Assembly: GCA_037074615.1 (NCBI GenBank) | Contig: CM073558.1 | Coordinates: forward strand, 21,063,001 to 21,127,000 | Reading direction: 5' to 3' | From: Leucaena leucocephala | Taxonomy: Eukaryota; Streptophyta; Magnoliopsida; Fabales; Fabaceae | DNA length: 64,000 nucleotides | Shown here: piece after piece, positions 48,786 through 62,200 of the stretch | Layout: each line of letters starts with the position of its first letter | Position numbering within the stretch: position 1 is the first letter of the stretch | The notes under the pieces: model-generated | What the model was told of the DNA's origin: nothing | Databases searched by the model: none | The model's input: only the letters and a program-made list of their open reading frames with translations | Position numbers and translations under genes: made by a program

Positions 48786-50169
48786 AATTTAATAAAATGT
48801 TTATAAACTTGTGATAATGAGTAAGACGTGGATGAAAGTATATTTTATCTTTTGAAAATCTTACTTCAAATAACCAAACAGTTACTCGTGGTTTTTTTTT
48901 AAAAAAAAAGCGTTACGTTTTTACATGAAACAACTATTTAAATATTTTTATTCTACAAATTATATAGAGTTATATTATGATAATTAGTTAGACTGTGCAA
49001 AGTGGACTACCTTTATTTACTATATTGTTAAAATAAATTAAAAGAGGAATCGCGTATATTTTTTTCACTCTTAATGAAAGTATAAAAAATCTATAATAAC
49101 TCTGAAATTTCAAAAAAGAAAAAAGAAAACTTTTTTTTAGAAAAATTCTTACACTTATCATATTTTGTTTGAAATTTTAATGACTTATAATTCTTTTAAG
49201 TGGTTGAGTGATGGGAAATCTATAATTTACAACTTATTAATAACAGGACAACATGCATGGTGCTCGATATTACGTGGAGCTTGAAATAAACCACATTATC
49301 TATAATTTTAATTTATAAAGAAAATAGCACTGCTATAATTTAATATAAATTTATATTGAGTGGAATACGGATGATATGGAGTTATCTTGAGTCTTGACAT
49401 GTCACTGTAGAGACCACGAGAGTATTGAAACAGGTGAAGTGAGGTAGAGGTTACTGTGGATAGAAGTTGTTGCGAAGGTGTACACATTTGATTGGAAGTT
49501 TGCTGAAAAAGTGGGGTTTAGATGGATATTCTGCATTCAATGTCATTACAAATAAATTTTTTTTATACATAAACTTTTATAAAAAAAGATTAACTTTACG
49601 ATTTAAAATTAAAATAAATTCTCTTTTTTTTTACGTAATATCAATAAGATGAATTATCATTATCTTCATACATAAATTTAAGTATCTAAAAGCTATAATA
49701 CTTCTTAAAATAACGCAACTAAAATCACAATAAAATAGTATTCCTTAATAATTAAATATATTTTAAATTATCGCATATCTTACTATTTTATCAGTTAAAG
49801 TTACGTGGAATATATTAAAAAATTGCTGACCAAGACAGTTCTTAATATATTTTATAATATAAAAATTAGTTAAATTTTATAATAAATTAAATAAACTGAT
49901 TCATTATAAATAATATAAAAAATTAATTAAATAATTTAAATATATTAAAGAGTATTATATAAATTTATTTTAAAAAATTAAATTTAATTATATTTACTAA
50001 TTTATTTAATATTTTTAAAAATTAATTAAATTTTATATTAAAAATTATACGAGTATATTGAAAATAAAGTATCAAGTGTGGCATTTGACAGTCCCTACCT
50101 TTTAGATGAGCAACACACAAAAAAACTAGAGAGCCAGGAATAAAAAAAATGTCAAAGGAGAGCACCAAA

Positions 50170-50402
50170 ATAATAAAATATAATATTTATTTAGTTTTTA
50201 ATATAAAATATAATTGATAATTTGATATTAATATAAAAATATAAAATATATTTTATATGTTAATTAATTTTTTAAAATTATCTCTATTAATATTTTATTA
50301 ATAATAATTAAATAAGAGAGGGAGTTAATAAATATTATTAAATTGTATTAAAAAAATATAATATATTAACTAATTAAATTAATTATATATTAAATATTAG
50401 AA
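50170..50402. mobile_element. AT-rich short MITE-like repeat (family A, copy 5)
   Basis: It starts TTTATTTAGTTTTTAATATAA and carries the TAATAATAATTAAATAAGAG core and the AACTAATTAAATTAATTATA right part seen in the other copies. Confidence 0.5.
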
Positions 50403-51064
50403 GAATGTCTCAATGCATTGATGGGGAATGAAATATTTATGTTTTTTTTAATAAAATGTTATGATGAATACCAGGTATTTAAATCAACTATTTGTAATTT
50501 GTCTTAATTTAACCTACAAATTAGTATAATTTAGACGAGCCAATCACTTATGTTAATGCGTTTTTAAAATATTAAACCTATAACCTTTTATTTAAATCGG
50601 AACAATTCCTATCACTTAATTCAAGCTGTTTGCGATTTAGATCGCCACTTTTTAAGTTGTCTAGTCTATTGCACTATTGGAAGACAAAGAAAGGTCATGT
50701 CTTCGTCCCCGTGAGTCTCATCATAGCAACGCCTTTTACATTCAGCCTTCCCAATCATCCAACAAGATAAGATTAATAAGCAAACAAACACCTTTTTCCT
50801 TAAATAGCCTCCAGCGCACTTCCTTTTTTGGAATACAAAGAACGCTCTTTGACAACGTTCCAACGTATGATGATCCTTGATATGAGGGCTTTTCTGGTCA
50901 TTTCATGGGCTTTGCAAGTGGATTCCACTTTTACCTCCCATAGTATTCCTTCCCTCGAAAACCAAAGAAGTCATTAGCAAATTGTCTTCTCTACTCATAA
51001 GCACTATACGTAATAAAACACGTCGCCGGCCACTCCATGTTAACACGTTTTTAATGCTGATTTA

Positions 51065-51551
51065 GTGCGTGTTTGAAAAATACAAAAACCATAGTTTTAT
51101 AAATATTTTTAGACAAAATTTAAATTTAATTTTTTTAAATAAACAATCATATTTATTCAAATAAATTTTTAGATCAAACTATGGTTTAAAACTAAAATTT
51201 TCAGGTAAACTGATCAGAGTAATTTATAGAACAATAAAAGAGTTTATAAACTAACTAATTACTATATTACCTATACTTTTTCTTATACTATATCACATCT
51301 CTTTTATTTTTTCTTACACCCTCTCCCATCTCTTTTCTTACACCCTCGCTCATCCTATCTCTTATCTCTCCTCATTTAATACTCATATAATTTTTTATAA
51401 TTTATCAATAATAAAAATAATTTTAAAAATAACTATCTAAATACTCATTTATTTAATTTTTTTATAAATTCTTTTTTTAAAATTTTTTTATAAACTATTT
51501 AAAAATTATTTTTTTATAAACTCATTTTTAAAATTTTATCTAAATTGGCCA
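51065..51551. mobile_element. Harbinger/Tourist-like MITE, third copy
   Basis: The left end GTGCGTGTTTG follows TTA (51062-51064), and TTA occurs at the right boundary (51552-51554). The interior matches 6735-7236 in order: a TTTAAAACTAAA block, TGATCAGAGTAATTTATAGA, a CTTACACCCTCTCCCATCTC tract and TTTATAATTTATCAATAATA. The right terminus is degraded. The foldback element begins immediately after. Confidence 0.55.
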
Positions 51552-51555
51552 TTAT

Positions 51556-52705
51556 AAATTAGAGAAAATAACATTTAAGTCCCATGTAAGCAATTGAATG
51601 ACAAAAAAGTTTCAAGAAATGTCATAATTAATGTCAAGTCCCATGGGACCTCATATGAATTTTTTCTAATTGTAAAAAGACATAAATATCCTTGAAATTT
51701 TTCTTTAAGCAAGCGTCTCCCGTGATAGTAAGATACGGATACCCGATAGTGGGGTTTACCTACGGATACCCGATATTGGGGTTGAACCCTCCATCGGGAA
51801 AATAATAACCCCTGTACCTGCAACTAACAACCCCAGCGCCTGAAATAATAACCCCAACACTTACAATTAACAACCCCATCAGCTATAACTAATAACCCTA
51901 TCAGCTGTACTTACAACCTCTCCACCTAAAATAACAACCACAGCACCTACAACTAACAACTCCAGTCCCTACACTAACAACATCATCAGCTGTACTAAAC
52001 ACCATCAACTAGAAACGTGAAACTATCTGATAGTGACACAGCTACTACAGTACAGTATTGGCACGTTTTGTTATGAAATAAGAGAACAGTACACTGTGTT
52101 GCAGGTGGATTTACTCATCATCGTGGCTAGGGTTATTAGTACAGCTGATGGGGTTGTTAGTTGCAGGTGTTAGGGTTGTTATTTTAGGAGTTGGGGTTGT
52201 TATTGCAGGTGCTGTGTTATAAGTTACAGCTGATGAGATTGTTAGTGTAGGGACTGGAGTTTTTAGTACAGCTGATGGGGTTGTTAGTTGCAGGGGCTAG
52301 GGCTGTTAGTTGTAGGTTCTGTGGTTATTATTTCAAGTGGAGAGGTTGTAAGTACAGCTGATAGGGTTATTAGTTATAGTTGATGGGGTTGTTAGTTGCA
52401 AGTGTTGGAGTTATTATTTCAGGCGCTGGGGTTGTTAGTTACAGGTACATGGGTTATTATTTCCCCGATGGAGGGGTCAACCCCAATATCGGGTATCCGT
52501 AGGTAAACCCTACTATCGGGTATCCGTATCTTACTATCGCGGGAGACGCTTGCTTAAGGGAAAATTTTAAAGATATTTATGTCTTTTTACAATTAGAAAA
52601 AATTCATATGAGATCTCATGGGATTTGACATTAATTATGTTATTTATTAGAATTTTTTTATCATTTAATTGTTTATATAGAACTTAAATATCATTTTCCC
52701 TATAA
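51556..52705. mobile_element. 1.15-kb foldback (long inverted repeat) element
   Basis: The left arm is about 51556-51994 and the right arm about 52225-52705, separated by a loop of about 230 bp. The arms match closely when one is inverted: AAGCAAGCGTCTCCCG, GATAGTAAGATACGGATACC, TTTACCTACGGATACCCGAT and CCTCCATCGGG appear at both ends in mirror order. The inner arm halves are built of degenerate units of about 20-30 bp with the theme AACAACCCCATCAGCTGTA. It encodes nothing recognisable. A transcript would fold into a very long hairpin. A foldback/Mutator-like DNA transposon is the most likely origin. Confidence 0.85.
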
Positions 52706-54936
52706 ATTACGGTTCGAGTTGTACGTAGTCAAGAACACTATCCTCAAAATCTTAAATGAACCCTTTTTACGAGAGATCAGTGGAATCAAAACTGCAAAAA
52801 AAATAAAAGAAATGCTCCTGCTCGAAAACTTAAAAGAATGGGGTGTTTTGAGTACTGGCTGTGAACACGTGTGAATGTTAGATTGTTCGGGTAATAATAA
52901 TAAAAAAACCCATTTTTAGAGAAGTAAAACCATGATTTCAAAAGAATATAGCCAAACACTTTCCTTTTTCTAGAGAACACCTTATGATTAAAAACTATGG
53001 TTTGGAGTGGAAAATGATAGTTTTAAAGCAGCCTAAAATTTTTTACCTTTTTAAAACTTATTATCTACTAAGATAAAGTTTATAATTTTTATCTAAAAGT
53101 TGTCTTTTAAAAAATAATCCAAACACATTGTTTTAAATAATACTCTCTTAGATTTTAGATAGGGTGGATGCATAATACTCCCTTCATTTCTTTTTATAGG
53201 ACACACTTTTTAAATATAACTTATTTCTATTTATAAGAAACACTTAATATTTACCTTATTTTTTTTATAAATTTTTAATTTTATCATATTTAATTACTCA
53301 TATTAATTTCATTATTTCTCGAGTACATATTATTTCTCTTCCACATATCTTTTATTTCTAGTAATTTATTTATTAAGTCTTTTACACTCCCTCTTCTCAT
53401 AGATAATTCCACTTTTGAAAGACAAATTATATTTTACATATAATTATTATATTTAATTATTTTTTATTAAAGAAATTCAGTTAAATGTCTTTCACAAAAA
53501 GAATAGAGGCATTACCATGTAAACCGTTTTCTCAGTAAATTTACGTTACTCCTGTAAAGAACAGTTTATTTATTATTAGTAAATATCAGCTTTACAGTAT
53601 GCTACTAACATAAAAGAGTTTTTAATAAAAATAAAAATAAGAATACAAATAGAAATAATTTTTAAATTTTTATTTTATAAGATATAAATAAATATAGAAT
53701 TAATATATATATTTTATAATTTTAAGTAAAATAGTCTAAAATAATTTTTTATAACTTAAAAAAAATTAAATATATTTAAAAATTTTATAATTTAGAATAA
53801 AATAATACAAAATATTTTACTTCTATTTTCATTATCTTATTTTTTAATTTTTTTATAAAAAATAAAATAATATAAAATTTTAAAAATAAAAATGATTTAT
53901 ATTGTACCAAATATCTTCTACTTCCATCTCTAATTTCCTACTACCAAACAAGCTCTTGGAGTAGCATTCGATGAAGTGGATGATGAGCGAAAAAGATGGA
54001 TAAACACATGAAAGGGGTGGGGAAGTTGTGGTGCCATAGAGAGGGGTGCTGGGACATTGTGATTGGTTATGGTTTGCCACGTGGGGTCAGCTTGAAATTA
54101 ATAATGGGATCGCCTGTTGTCAACGTGGGGTTACACAAACGTTGAAGGTTTCCCAAGCTTCCATTATTACGCTTTCTTCCCTTTCCTCTTTAACCATCCA
54201 AGCCCCGCCAGCCAGCCATGTTTTGTTGCTTCCCAAAAAATTTGCATCGCCTGTAACGTATTAAAATACTCCCTACAATTTTATTCACAAGACATTCAGA
54301 AAATAAATTGGGTTAGCAGGGGGTCTTCGAATTCCCCTATTAAAACCAGTGTCTACGTTGAGGCTGTGTTTAGATGATGGGGAGAAAAATAAAAAGAATA
54401 GAATACTAAAAAAAAAATTAAAAAGTAATAAAAAATTTATCATTTAAAATTTTCTTTTCTAATATTCTCATTCTACCTATTTTTTACTTATTCAAATATA
54501 GTGTTAATACGTGATAATACTTTATATAAGATTACTTTTAAATAAAAGAATATATATATATTTAATACAAAAAAAAAGATATTGGGTTAAGTATAACCTA
54601 ATATTCAACCGAAAGTATTTTAAATGATTTTTAATGTATTTAACATTTTAAAATACATTTTTTAATTAATAACTAGTGTATAAAAATAATTTTTATTACA
54701 TACAATATTAAGTATCTTAAATTTAAAATGTTCCTTGCTATTAAAAAAATAAAAAATAAAATCATACTAAAAATTATTTTATTATAATAGTTATAGATGC
54801 TATTAAAAAGATTTTAGGGTAAGTATAATAAAAATTAGTTTAGAATACATTTCAATATTAATATATCATTATATTATATTTGTATAATGTACATCATACA
54901 AATCACAGATAATGCAGGATGTGATTGATTGATCTC

Positions 54937-54981
<45 letters not shown>

Positions 54982-56080
54982 AATTTCCGTATAAAAAAAG
55001 TATACATCTGGGCTTGAATTGTTTTTTTTGGGCCCAAGAAGGTGGGGCTTCATTTGAGTTGAAGACCCAATTCTCCTTCTGCTTTAACTTATAAGTTTTA
55101 ACTAGGGAGGTGCTAAGGAGGTGCATAGGTAAAATTAGGTAGGTAGCCCTTTATCCGATATCCTGCCTAAAAAATATATAGATTGTATTTTATAACCTGA
55201 TATTCGGACCTGCCTGGTAAAAGCCCTAACAATTTTGAGCTGAGCATGAGTGGGCTGGGCATGGGCAGGCTGGGTATACCCAAATCGTGATGTCATGCTC
55301 ATATTGTTAAAAAAATCTGCAATTATGAACTTATAAAATAATACCATATTCATGTGTCTTCAAGAGTTAAGTAATATTTATAATTCACTAAGAATAAGAG
55401 AACAAAGATAATAATTAAAATCTTGAGATCCATTGCATATAAAAAATAAATGTTGAAATCTAAGTAGTTTGTAATTATAACTTTACATCAATCTCCCCAA
55501 TATTGACAAATATAAAGTATCTAAAAAATAAAATAAATAATTATAATTTATAATGTAATCATATGATAATTAATAAAATTAAAAAAAGAAGAAAAATTAA
55601 TATAGTTATAAATATTAAAAGATACAATTTACCTACTTAACTACTTATATTTCTAAAATTACCTCATAGTCACCAGTAGCTATCATATTCTCCCTTCTAA
55701 GATAGATAAAAAATAAAAAAAATAAAAAAAGGGGTACTAATGGGCAGGGCAGGGTAGCCCCTATGCCCAGTGTCCAGCCTAAAAAATGTATGGGCTGTAT
55801 TTTGTAACCCAATATCCATCCCTACCCCATATTTATCAGGCTAAATAAGATATTTTTATTATAAGTTAGATAAGATATACTAAACTATGGGCTTTATATA
55901 CCGCCCCTAGTTTTAACATACGAGGACCATTATGGGCATTTCAGACGAACCCCTGTCTTCAAATGCCGTAGATGCGTAACCAAAAAAAAAAAAAAACAAA
56001 GATATGCCGCAGATGCCGAAACGAGCATTCTTATTCTCAGGGAAATACAATATTTAGTGACATTATTATAAAATATCAAA
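52706..56080. other. Gene-free region with repeat relics
   Basis: 53168-53520 opens with ACTCCCTTCATTTCTTTTTATAG, the form of Stowaway MITE ends. 54942-54979 is an (AT)n run. Two similar direct blocks at about 55139-55220 and 55745-55850 share GCCTAAAAAATATA/GTATG and GGGCTGTATTTTGTAACC-like sequence and may be ends of one transposon. A GC-richer patch at 54000-54270 has no recognised coding content. Confidence 0.4.
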
Positions 56081-56082
56081 TC

Positions 56083-56156
56083 GTCTGGGTGGTGTAGTTG
56101 GTTATCACGCTAGTCTCACACACTAGAGGTCCCCGGTTCGAACCCGGGCTCAGACA
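56083..56156 (+). tRNA. tRNA-Val (anticodon CAC)
   Basis: The acceptor GTCTGGG pairs with CTCAGAC (one G.T pair), with discriminator A at 56156. The D-arm contains GGTGTAGTTGGTTATCAC (box A). The anticodon stem CTAGT/ACTAG holds the loop with CAC. The T-arm CCCGG-GTTCGAAC-CCGGG is box B, perfect. A T-run follows at 56158-56161. There is no intron. It is transcribed by RNA polymerase III and decodes GUG codons. Confidence 0.96.
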
Positions 56157-56176
56157 TTCTTCCCCCCCTCCTTTTT

Positions 56177-56209
56177 AGGTCCCCGGTTCGAACCCGGGCT
56201 CAGACATTT
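56177..56209 (+). pseudogene. Duplicated 3' part of the tRNA-Val gene
   Basis: AGGTCCCCGGTTCGAACCCG through CAGACATT repeats 56127-56159 exactly, 50 bp further on, and ends in a longer T-run. It contains the T-arm and 3' acceptor strand but no D-arm or anticodon, so it cannot be a tRNA. It carries a complete box B. Confidence 0.9.
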
Positions 56210-56403
56210 TTCAGAGTCATATATGCTTCTTGGTCATAGTTATGTAGCAACAGTGCTTTTCTTACATTTCTTCCATCGCCCATCCTTCCATTGAATGCAA
56301 AATACAACATCTATATCCGTTCTTTGTTCGAATTCCATATAGTTCACACTGAATTCCCCTTCTTCCTAGGGTTTTTGCTGCGCAGACGAGAGGAATCGGA
56401 GTC

Positions 56404-59252
56404 ATGGATTGGGGAAATGTGACTGCTGAAGATCTGATCGATGCCCTCCGCGAAGTGGACTGGTCATCACCGCCGCGCCCTCTCTCTGAATTCTTCTCGA
56501 GATTCACTGCGCCGAGATCCTACTCTAAATGGAATAGCCGCCTCAAATGCAACCTATACTAGTACGATTTCCATTTCGGGCTTTGTAATTCTCTTCCCAA
56601 ATCACTTGGTTTTGAGTTCAATTTGTCATATTGCACAGTGGCTGAAGATATCGCCGTCCTTTTACACTTCGGTTTCTGTAAATTATAGATGATGCTTTAA
56701 TGATGATATTTTTGACTCAACGAGTTTTGGATACTCATTTTTATTTCGATTCGTATTCCAATGTTAATTTTTCCCGGTCAATGGAGAAACTGTCTTAATA
56801 ATATTTTATTTTTGCAAGTTTCAGCAAACCCCACTACGATTTTGGTTTGCTCGGCAAGTTCTTAATCCTGTCCCAACTTCGAAATGCAACCCCGGGTTTG
56901 ACAGTATTCAATGGAAATGGGAAAACTTTAGTAATCCTAATTTTTTGGCCAAATATTAAAGTAATGTTCCTGAGACTTTGTAGATAGCTGAGCCAATACT
57001 ACCAGGCCAGGATAACTGGTGAATGAATTTATAGTTCCTCTGCGTAATTGAACTTGGAGATGCATACGTATGACAGAATAAGCTTACTAAAGTTACCTAC
57101 ACTATTGATTTACGGCCTGCATAAGTTTTATAGAATCTTGGCACCGTCCGAACATAAATTAACAAAAACCAAAACAGAGAAATGAAAGGTAAATTTCCTT
57201 TTATGATATGCGCCGATGATAGAGGGATTGAGGAAAACAGAAAAGAGGTTTTCCTCTTCAAGTCTGGAAGAGCACCAAATTCCAGCTACGGCTATCCATA
57301 CAAGTTTTTTCCATGCCTCTCTTGCATTCCGGAGTATGCTCCCTCTATTGAAGGGAATATTAATTTAATTGGCTGATAGATTTGTTATCCTCTCTGCTCA
57401 CCCTTCTAGCCAACCTCAAGTCTTTTTATTCAATTGATACTCTTGTGCCCACAGATGGAGCGTTCTCACTGCTCTATCTTCCCTTTTGCCCCTTTAGTTC
57501 CTTCTGTATCATATCCCATATTCCTCCTCACATAATTGATGAGGTTATATCAGCTCCCTCAAGTTATCATGTTGTTTGTTTAACTACTTATTTATAGCTA
57601 TTTTTTTGCGAGTTCTATGATAATTTTGAGTTTTTGGACTTAATAATTTAGATAACTTTCCACAGCCAAACTGGGGCGTGCACATTTTTTTCCTTCCCCG
57701 TTCCCCCACCCCCTTTACATTTAGGTAATACTTAATTCTTTGTTTTAGAATCATTTTTGTTGACAAGAGGTATAATTGCTATTCCTAATTTTTATAATAT
57801 TCTTTAGTAAATAATGATGATTATGCATGTATTTGCAGCTACCGGACCAACTACTTCCTTTTGATTGTTTCTGTTCTCAGTAAGTGAACATAATTAATAT
57901 ATTTTTTTCCATCTCCACTTGATATATACCTTCCCTACTCAACTTTTATGCTTTGAATTGTAGTATTGGGTTTTCTTCGGAGGCCACTAGCTATTGTAGC
58001 TGCATTTCTTACAGCACTTAGCCTTGCTTTTCTAAATGACAGGTTTGTAAAATAACTGCCTCTCTTATTACATCATCAGTTGGAGTTCACTTGATTTCAC
58101 GAATATTTTGGTCTAATGTTATTGTGCTACTGTTTAGGAAGAATTTTTTCTTAAATCATTTAGGATATTGCTGCCACATATATTAGCATTGGTCATCTGA
58201 CCTTTTGCTTCTGGTACCAAGACAAGTCATGTTTCATAGCACCAATGCCTATGGCATTCTAGTGTTATATATGACAGTTTAATAGCTTATGTATCTGATC
58301 ATGTATTCATTTGTGTGTGTGCGCCTTTTTTTTTTCAGAGCACAAAGATACATAGCCGCTGAGTATTGGAAAATTTAGGCATCTTAAAAATTTCAATTGA
58401 CTGCAAGGAGTTTCTGTTAAACTTGATTTTAGGATCTTGGATCAGGCACTTTAGATGGCTTAGGGAAACAAATTTTACTGTCTTATTGAATTGTTAACCC
58501 ATTATGTCACAAGTGTTTAATCTTTGGTGTTCTTTGTACATTGATTTAATCCGTAATCTTTGGCAGCTTTGCAGGAACCTTTAGTGAGAAAGTAACACGA
58601 ACAGTTAGACAATTTTCACCACATTTAGCTGCCAAGATGAGACCTCCTCTTACGTAAGCGTGTCTGCTTCTTATTTATTTTCGTGTTACATGAAGTATTG
58701 CTGCCTCTTTTCTTTCTTTAAGTATTAGAAAGTAAGTTATTCAAATTCCAGGCCTGTCATTCGTGGACGCCCTTCAACTAAGAGAGGAATATATATTTGT
58801 GGTCGACCTCGTTGGGTCTTTGTCCTGATGTTTTCATTCGGTAATTGAATCATTCCAACAAGGATCCTCCGTTTTGTTATAACGATATTTTGGGGATAAA
58901 TTTGAATCATTGCGATTCACCTTCTAACTTATGATAGTAGAGTAGTAATATTTTTTTCCTCTGCTCTTTGTGCAGTAAGTTTCATCCTTTGGTTCGTCTC
59001 TGCTGGTCTTCTAACTGTGTTATGGGCGCTTGCAATTGGTCTTCTTGGTATATCATATACTGATAAATTTTAATCGTTCTTCTTAACATTTATTTATTTT
59101 TTCTTTTCTGTAGTCGACTAACCTCTCTCCCCCACACACATTTTTCAGCTACCATACTGCATGCAAGCTTTAGAACACCAAACTTGAAGGCACGTCTAAA
59201 CACATTCCGGGAAGAGTTTCGTGCAGTGTGGCGCAATTATAGTGAGCTATAG
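56404..59252 (+). CDS. PRA1.A1: PRA1 family protein A (prenylated Rab acceptor)
   Basis: Seven exons join in frame: 56404-56561, 57839-57879, 57964-58042, 58567-58653, 58752-58840, 58976-59047 and 59149-59252, giving 209 aa. The N-terminus MDWGNVTAEDLIDALREVDW matches plant PRA1 family A as I remember it. The PRA1 core follows with the NYFLLIVSVL, LGFLRRPLAIVAAFL, RWVFVLMFSFVSFILWFVSA and LLTVLWALAIGLLATILHAS hydrophobic segments, i.e. two membrane hairpins, then a basic tail (RTPNLKARLNTFREEFRAVW). PRA1 proteins sit in ER and Golgi membranes and interact with prenylated Rab GTPases in vesicle traffic. The start codon lies 248 bp after the tRNA-Val gene. All splice sites are GT..AG. Confidence 0.94.
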
Positions 59253-62200
59253 CTTACACAGTGTTTACTGGGTATGGGAATGCTTTCTGCTTTTATATTT
59301 GCATGCAGTTAACTATTTAGTCATCTTGGCTACAGATATGAATTATATGTAGCACAACTCCATCTAGAAGTGTTTAAGAAGCAGACCAATAGCTTTGTAG
59401 GTTTTAAAATGGAGAAGTACCTATTATATTGCTGCCCCCGAAATAGAAAATAGTTTTAGATTTCCTACATTTTCTTTTAATTTTTGTAATCACGATGTTG
59501 ATTGCAATATTGATGCAGCTTTTCTGGTATTACTATTGATTTGCTTTTTCAGTTGAGGTAATTTCTGGTGGGTGGAAAAGGAATGGGATGGTCTGGGGCA
59601 ATATATGAACCATTGCAGGTTACAAACAGAATGTATATGGCCAGAGATCTTGTTCATCTAAATTACAGTATTCTGGTGGTTGACTATATCTAGAGGATGC
59701 TTTTCAACGCTTTACATGCGGTGCTCTTGAAATTCTAATCATATTGGGTCTTAAATTTCATCAGTAGTTTTCAGAATTCTTACTTTATGCTACTTCTGTC
59801 TTGTTTGCTTTGCCCTTTGCACACTCTGAAGTAGCGCCAGCTGTAGGATTGAGCCAATGTTGATTAAATATCTGTTTTAATTTTATAGGAATGAAAATAT
59901 TACTGTATATATTTAATAGTTTATATATACACACACTCTTCTAGTTCTAAATATAAGAACTATTTTTTATATTTATTTATATTTTCTTAAATTAGCTATT
60001 GATATTTTTCTAATAATAATCAAATAAAAAATAGAGAGGGTGAATTAAAGAAGACTGGGATATTTTAAAAAAAGTATATTAATTAATTTTTTTAATTTAA
60101 TTAAATTAGTTAATTATATTTTATATTTATGACTAAAAGAATTTATATTAAAAATATATACAAATACTTCACTGTCATTACCTTATTTGAGCTTTATAAG
60201 TTATGAAGTGAATCTTTCTGTTTTTGTTTCTTTAATCTTAAAAATTGTGCGTATAGTCATCTATGTTGATCATTTTGGGGTCGTTGTTAGGGAAAACGTG
60301 AAATTCGGCTAAAAGTTCATTGATAAAAAAAAAATTGACGTGGTTGCATCCACATTTCTTGAACGAAATGATAAAACGAATGAGAGAATTGGCCTGCAAG
60401 CAACAAACCATTCGTTGATGTGATAATTTACATGCTTGTTTTTGTCTCATCGTTTCCTTTTTACTTTGTCTTCCATGAAACGACTCATTTAAATTTTCTT
60501 TTATGTTAAAAAATGTCGTGTCTTTAAAAAAAAAAACAGATTGTAAATTATGTTGGTTGGCCAGTTCAATAAAAATTGAAGCAAGCCATCAACAAATGAA
60601 AACATCGCCACGTGCATCATAAAAGGGATTCCTAATCCTATCTGTAAAAAATAATTTATTTAAGATTTTTTTCATAAATTAAGTTTATGATTTATCTAAC
60701 AAAAAATCAACTGTATATGAAAATATATGTCTGCCAGTTGCGAAATATATAGATAATATATTTGAAAATATGTGTGTGAGTGAACAAGTATGAATATAAA
60801 ATGTAAAATTTAGACACAGTCACATTTTCTATTTTCTTACATCACTTTTTAATAAGTAGGAGAATAAATGAATAGAGCATATTAGATATCTATAACAGGC
60901 CACATTATTTTTTTTTGGGTGAAATTGCTGAATTTTTTATTATTATTGTAAAATCTATATCTTAAAGGCATCTAAGGACTTAGGAGGCTTCTATTTTGCA
61001 CACAGAGAAAAAAAATAGTTATATCCACTGAAAATATAGATATTATATCTATGTCTTTAAACAAATTTTAAGCACTTTAGAATAATAAATTTTATAATAG
61101 AAAATTTTCCCTACTTTTAAAATTTTTGCCAACAACAAATCATACTATTTAGTGGTCAGTGTTAGCCTAATGAATTCACAACACAGGCTGTTCCTTATCA
61201 TTTCCAGCTCCCAGTTATGTATATTTATATTATTTAAATTATGCATATTTTATATTCATTTCTAAAATTAACCTTACTATTTTATGAAAACATAGGGTAT
61301 ATTATTTAATATTTTCTTGATTTTTATTTACAGAGATCTCCTTTTATTATTAAAGAAGTTTGAGTATATTTTGAGAATAGAAAGTATATATAAAATTAGT
61401 ATTTATTTATGTTTTAAGCAGTTCTATCTAGGTTTGAAGCATAGGAATGATCAAAGCATAGGTTTGTCCATTATATTCATTTATTGATTTATGAGGATGA
61501 TCAGTTGTGAACTATACAAGATTTAGGGAGCATTGATCAAAAGCTTCGTTGTCAAGTAGTCAATTTGCAGATAGATATATACACGACTACATCTAGATCC
61601 GATCCTTGTCGCGTACCTGACTATGGTGGGTAAGTCTCATAATGAAGATTTTCTACATACGCTAATGCTCAAATTTGAGATCTTGTTTAAGCGATACTAA
61701 ACTACTTACCACTCATACTAGCTGTCGTTGGTTATATACATAACTTTGATTCTGAATTGGGAGTTTCTTGCTGTTTGCTTAACACTTGGTTAATCCCTGT
61801 CTTCTGGTTATTCTTTTCTTCATTGCCTTCCTGTCAAATTAAGCCAGAAAGAAAAGTTCCCAATGTATCCTTCATTCAGACTTAAGACAATTAGTGAAAA
61901 ATCTGAGTTTGAATGAAACAAAGTTATGAATTCCCAGCCTCTCTCACACACAGAAAGCCATGAATTGGCAGGTAGAGAAATAGAATAGTTTGCAAAACAG
62001 CCACACAACTGTTTCCACCAAAAAGAAAGGATGAATGAATGCAAGGTAAGCTTCTTCTCATGTCTCAACCCCTCACTCACTCCATTCTTACAAGTAATAT
62101 GCGTGCGTATAAAGTAATTTTCTATAATATACCAAACTTTTATGAGAGAGCTTAATTACAAAATTTATATTTTGAAATATAAAAAAATAGAAATTCTAAT

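Larger units (their letters stand above)
47423..51060. other. Gene-free AT-rich region upstream of the ATG1-type gene
   Basis: The part nearest 47422 is the leader and promoter of the ATG1-type gene (divergent, nothing on the other side). The remainder contains family B and family A MITE relics and long A/T runs. No protein gene is supported. A less AT-rich piece at 50690-51000 has no recognisable coding content. Confidence 0.45.
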
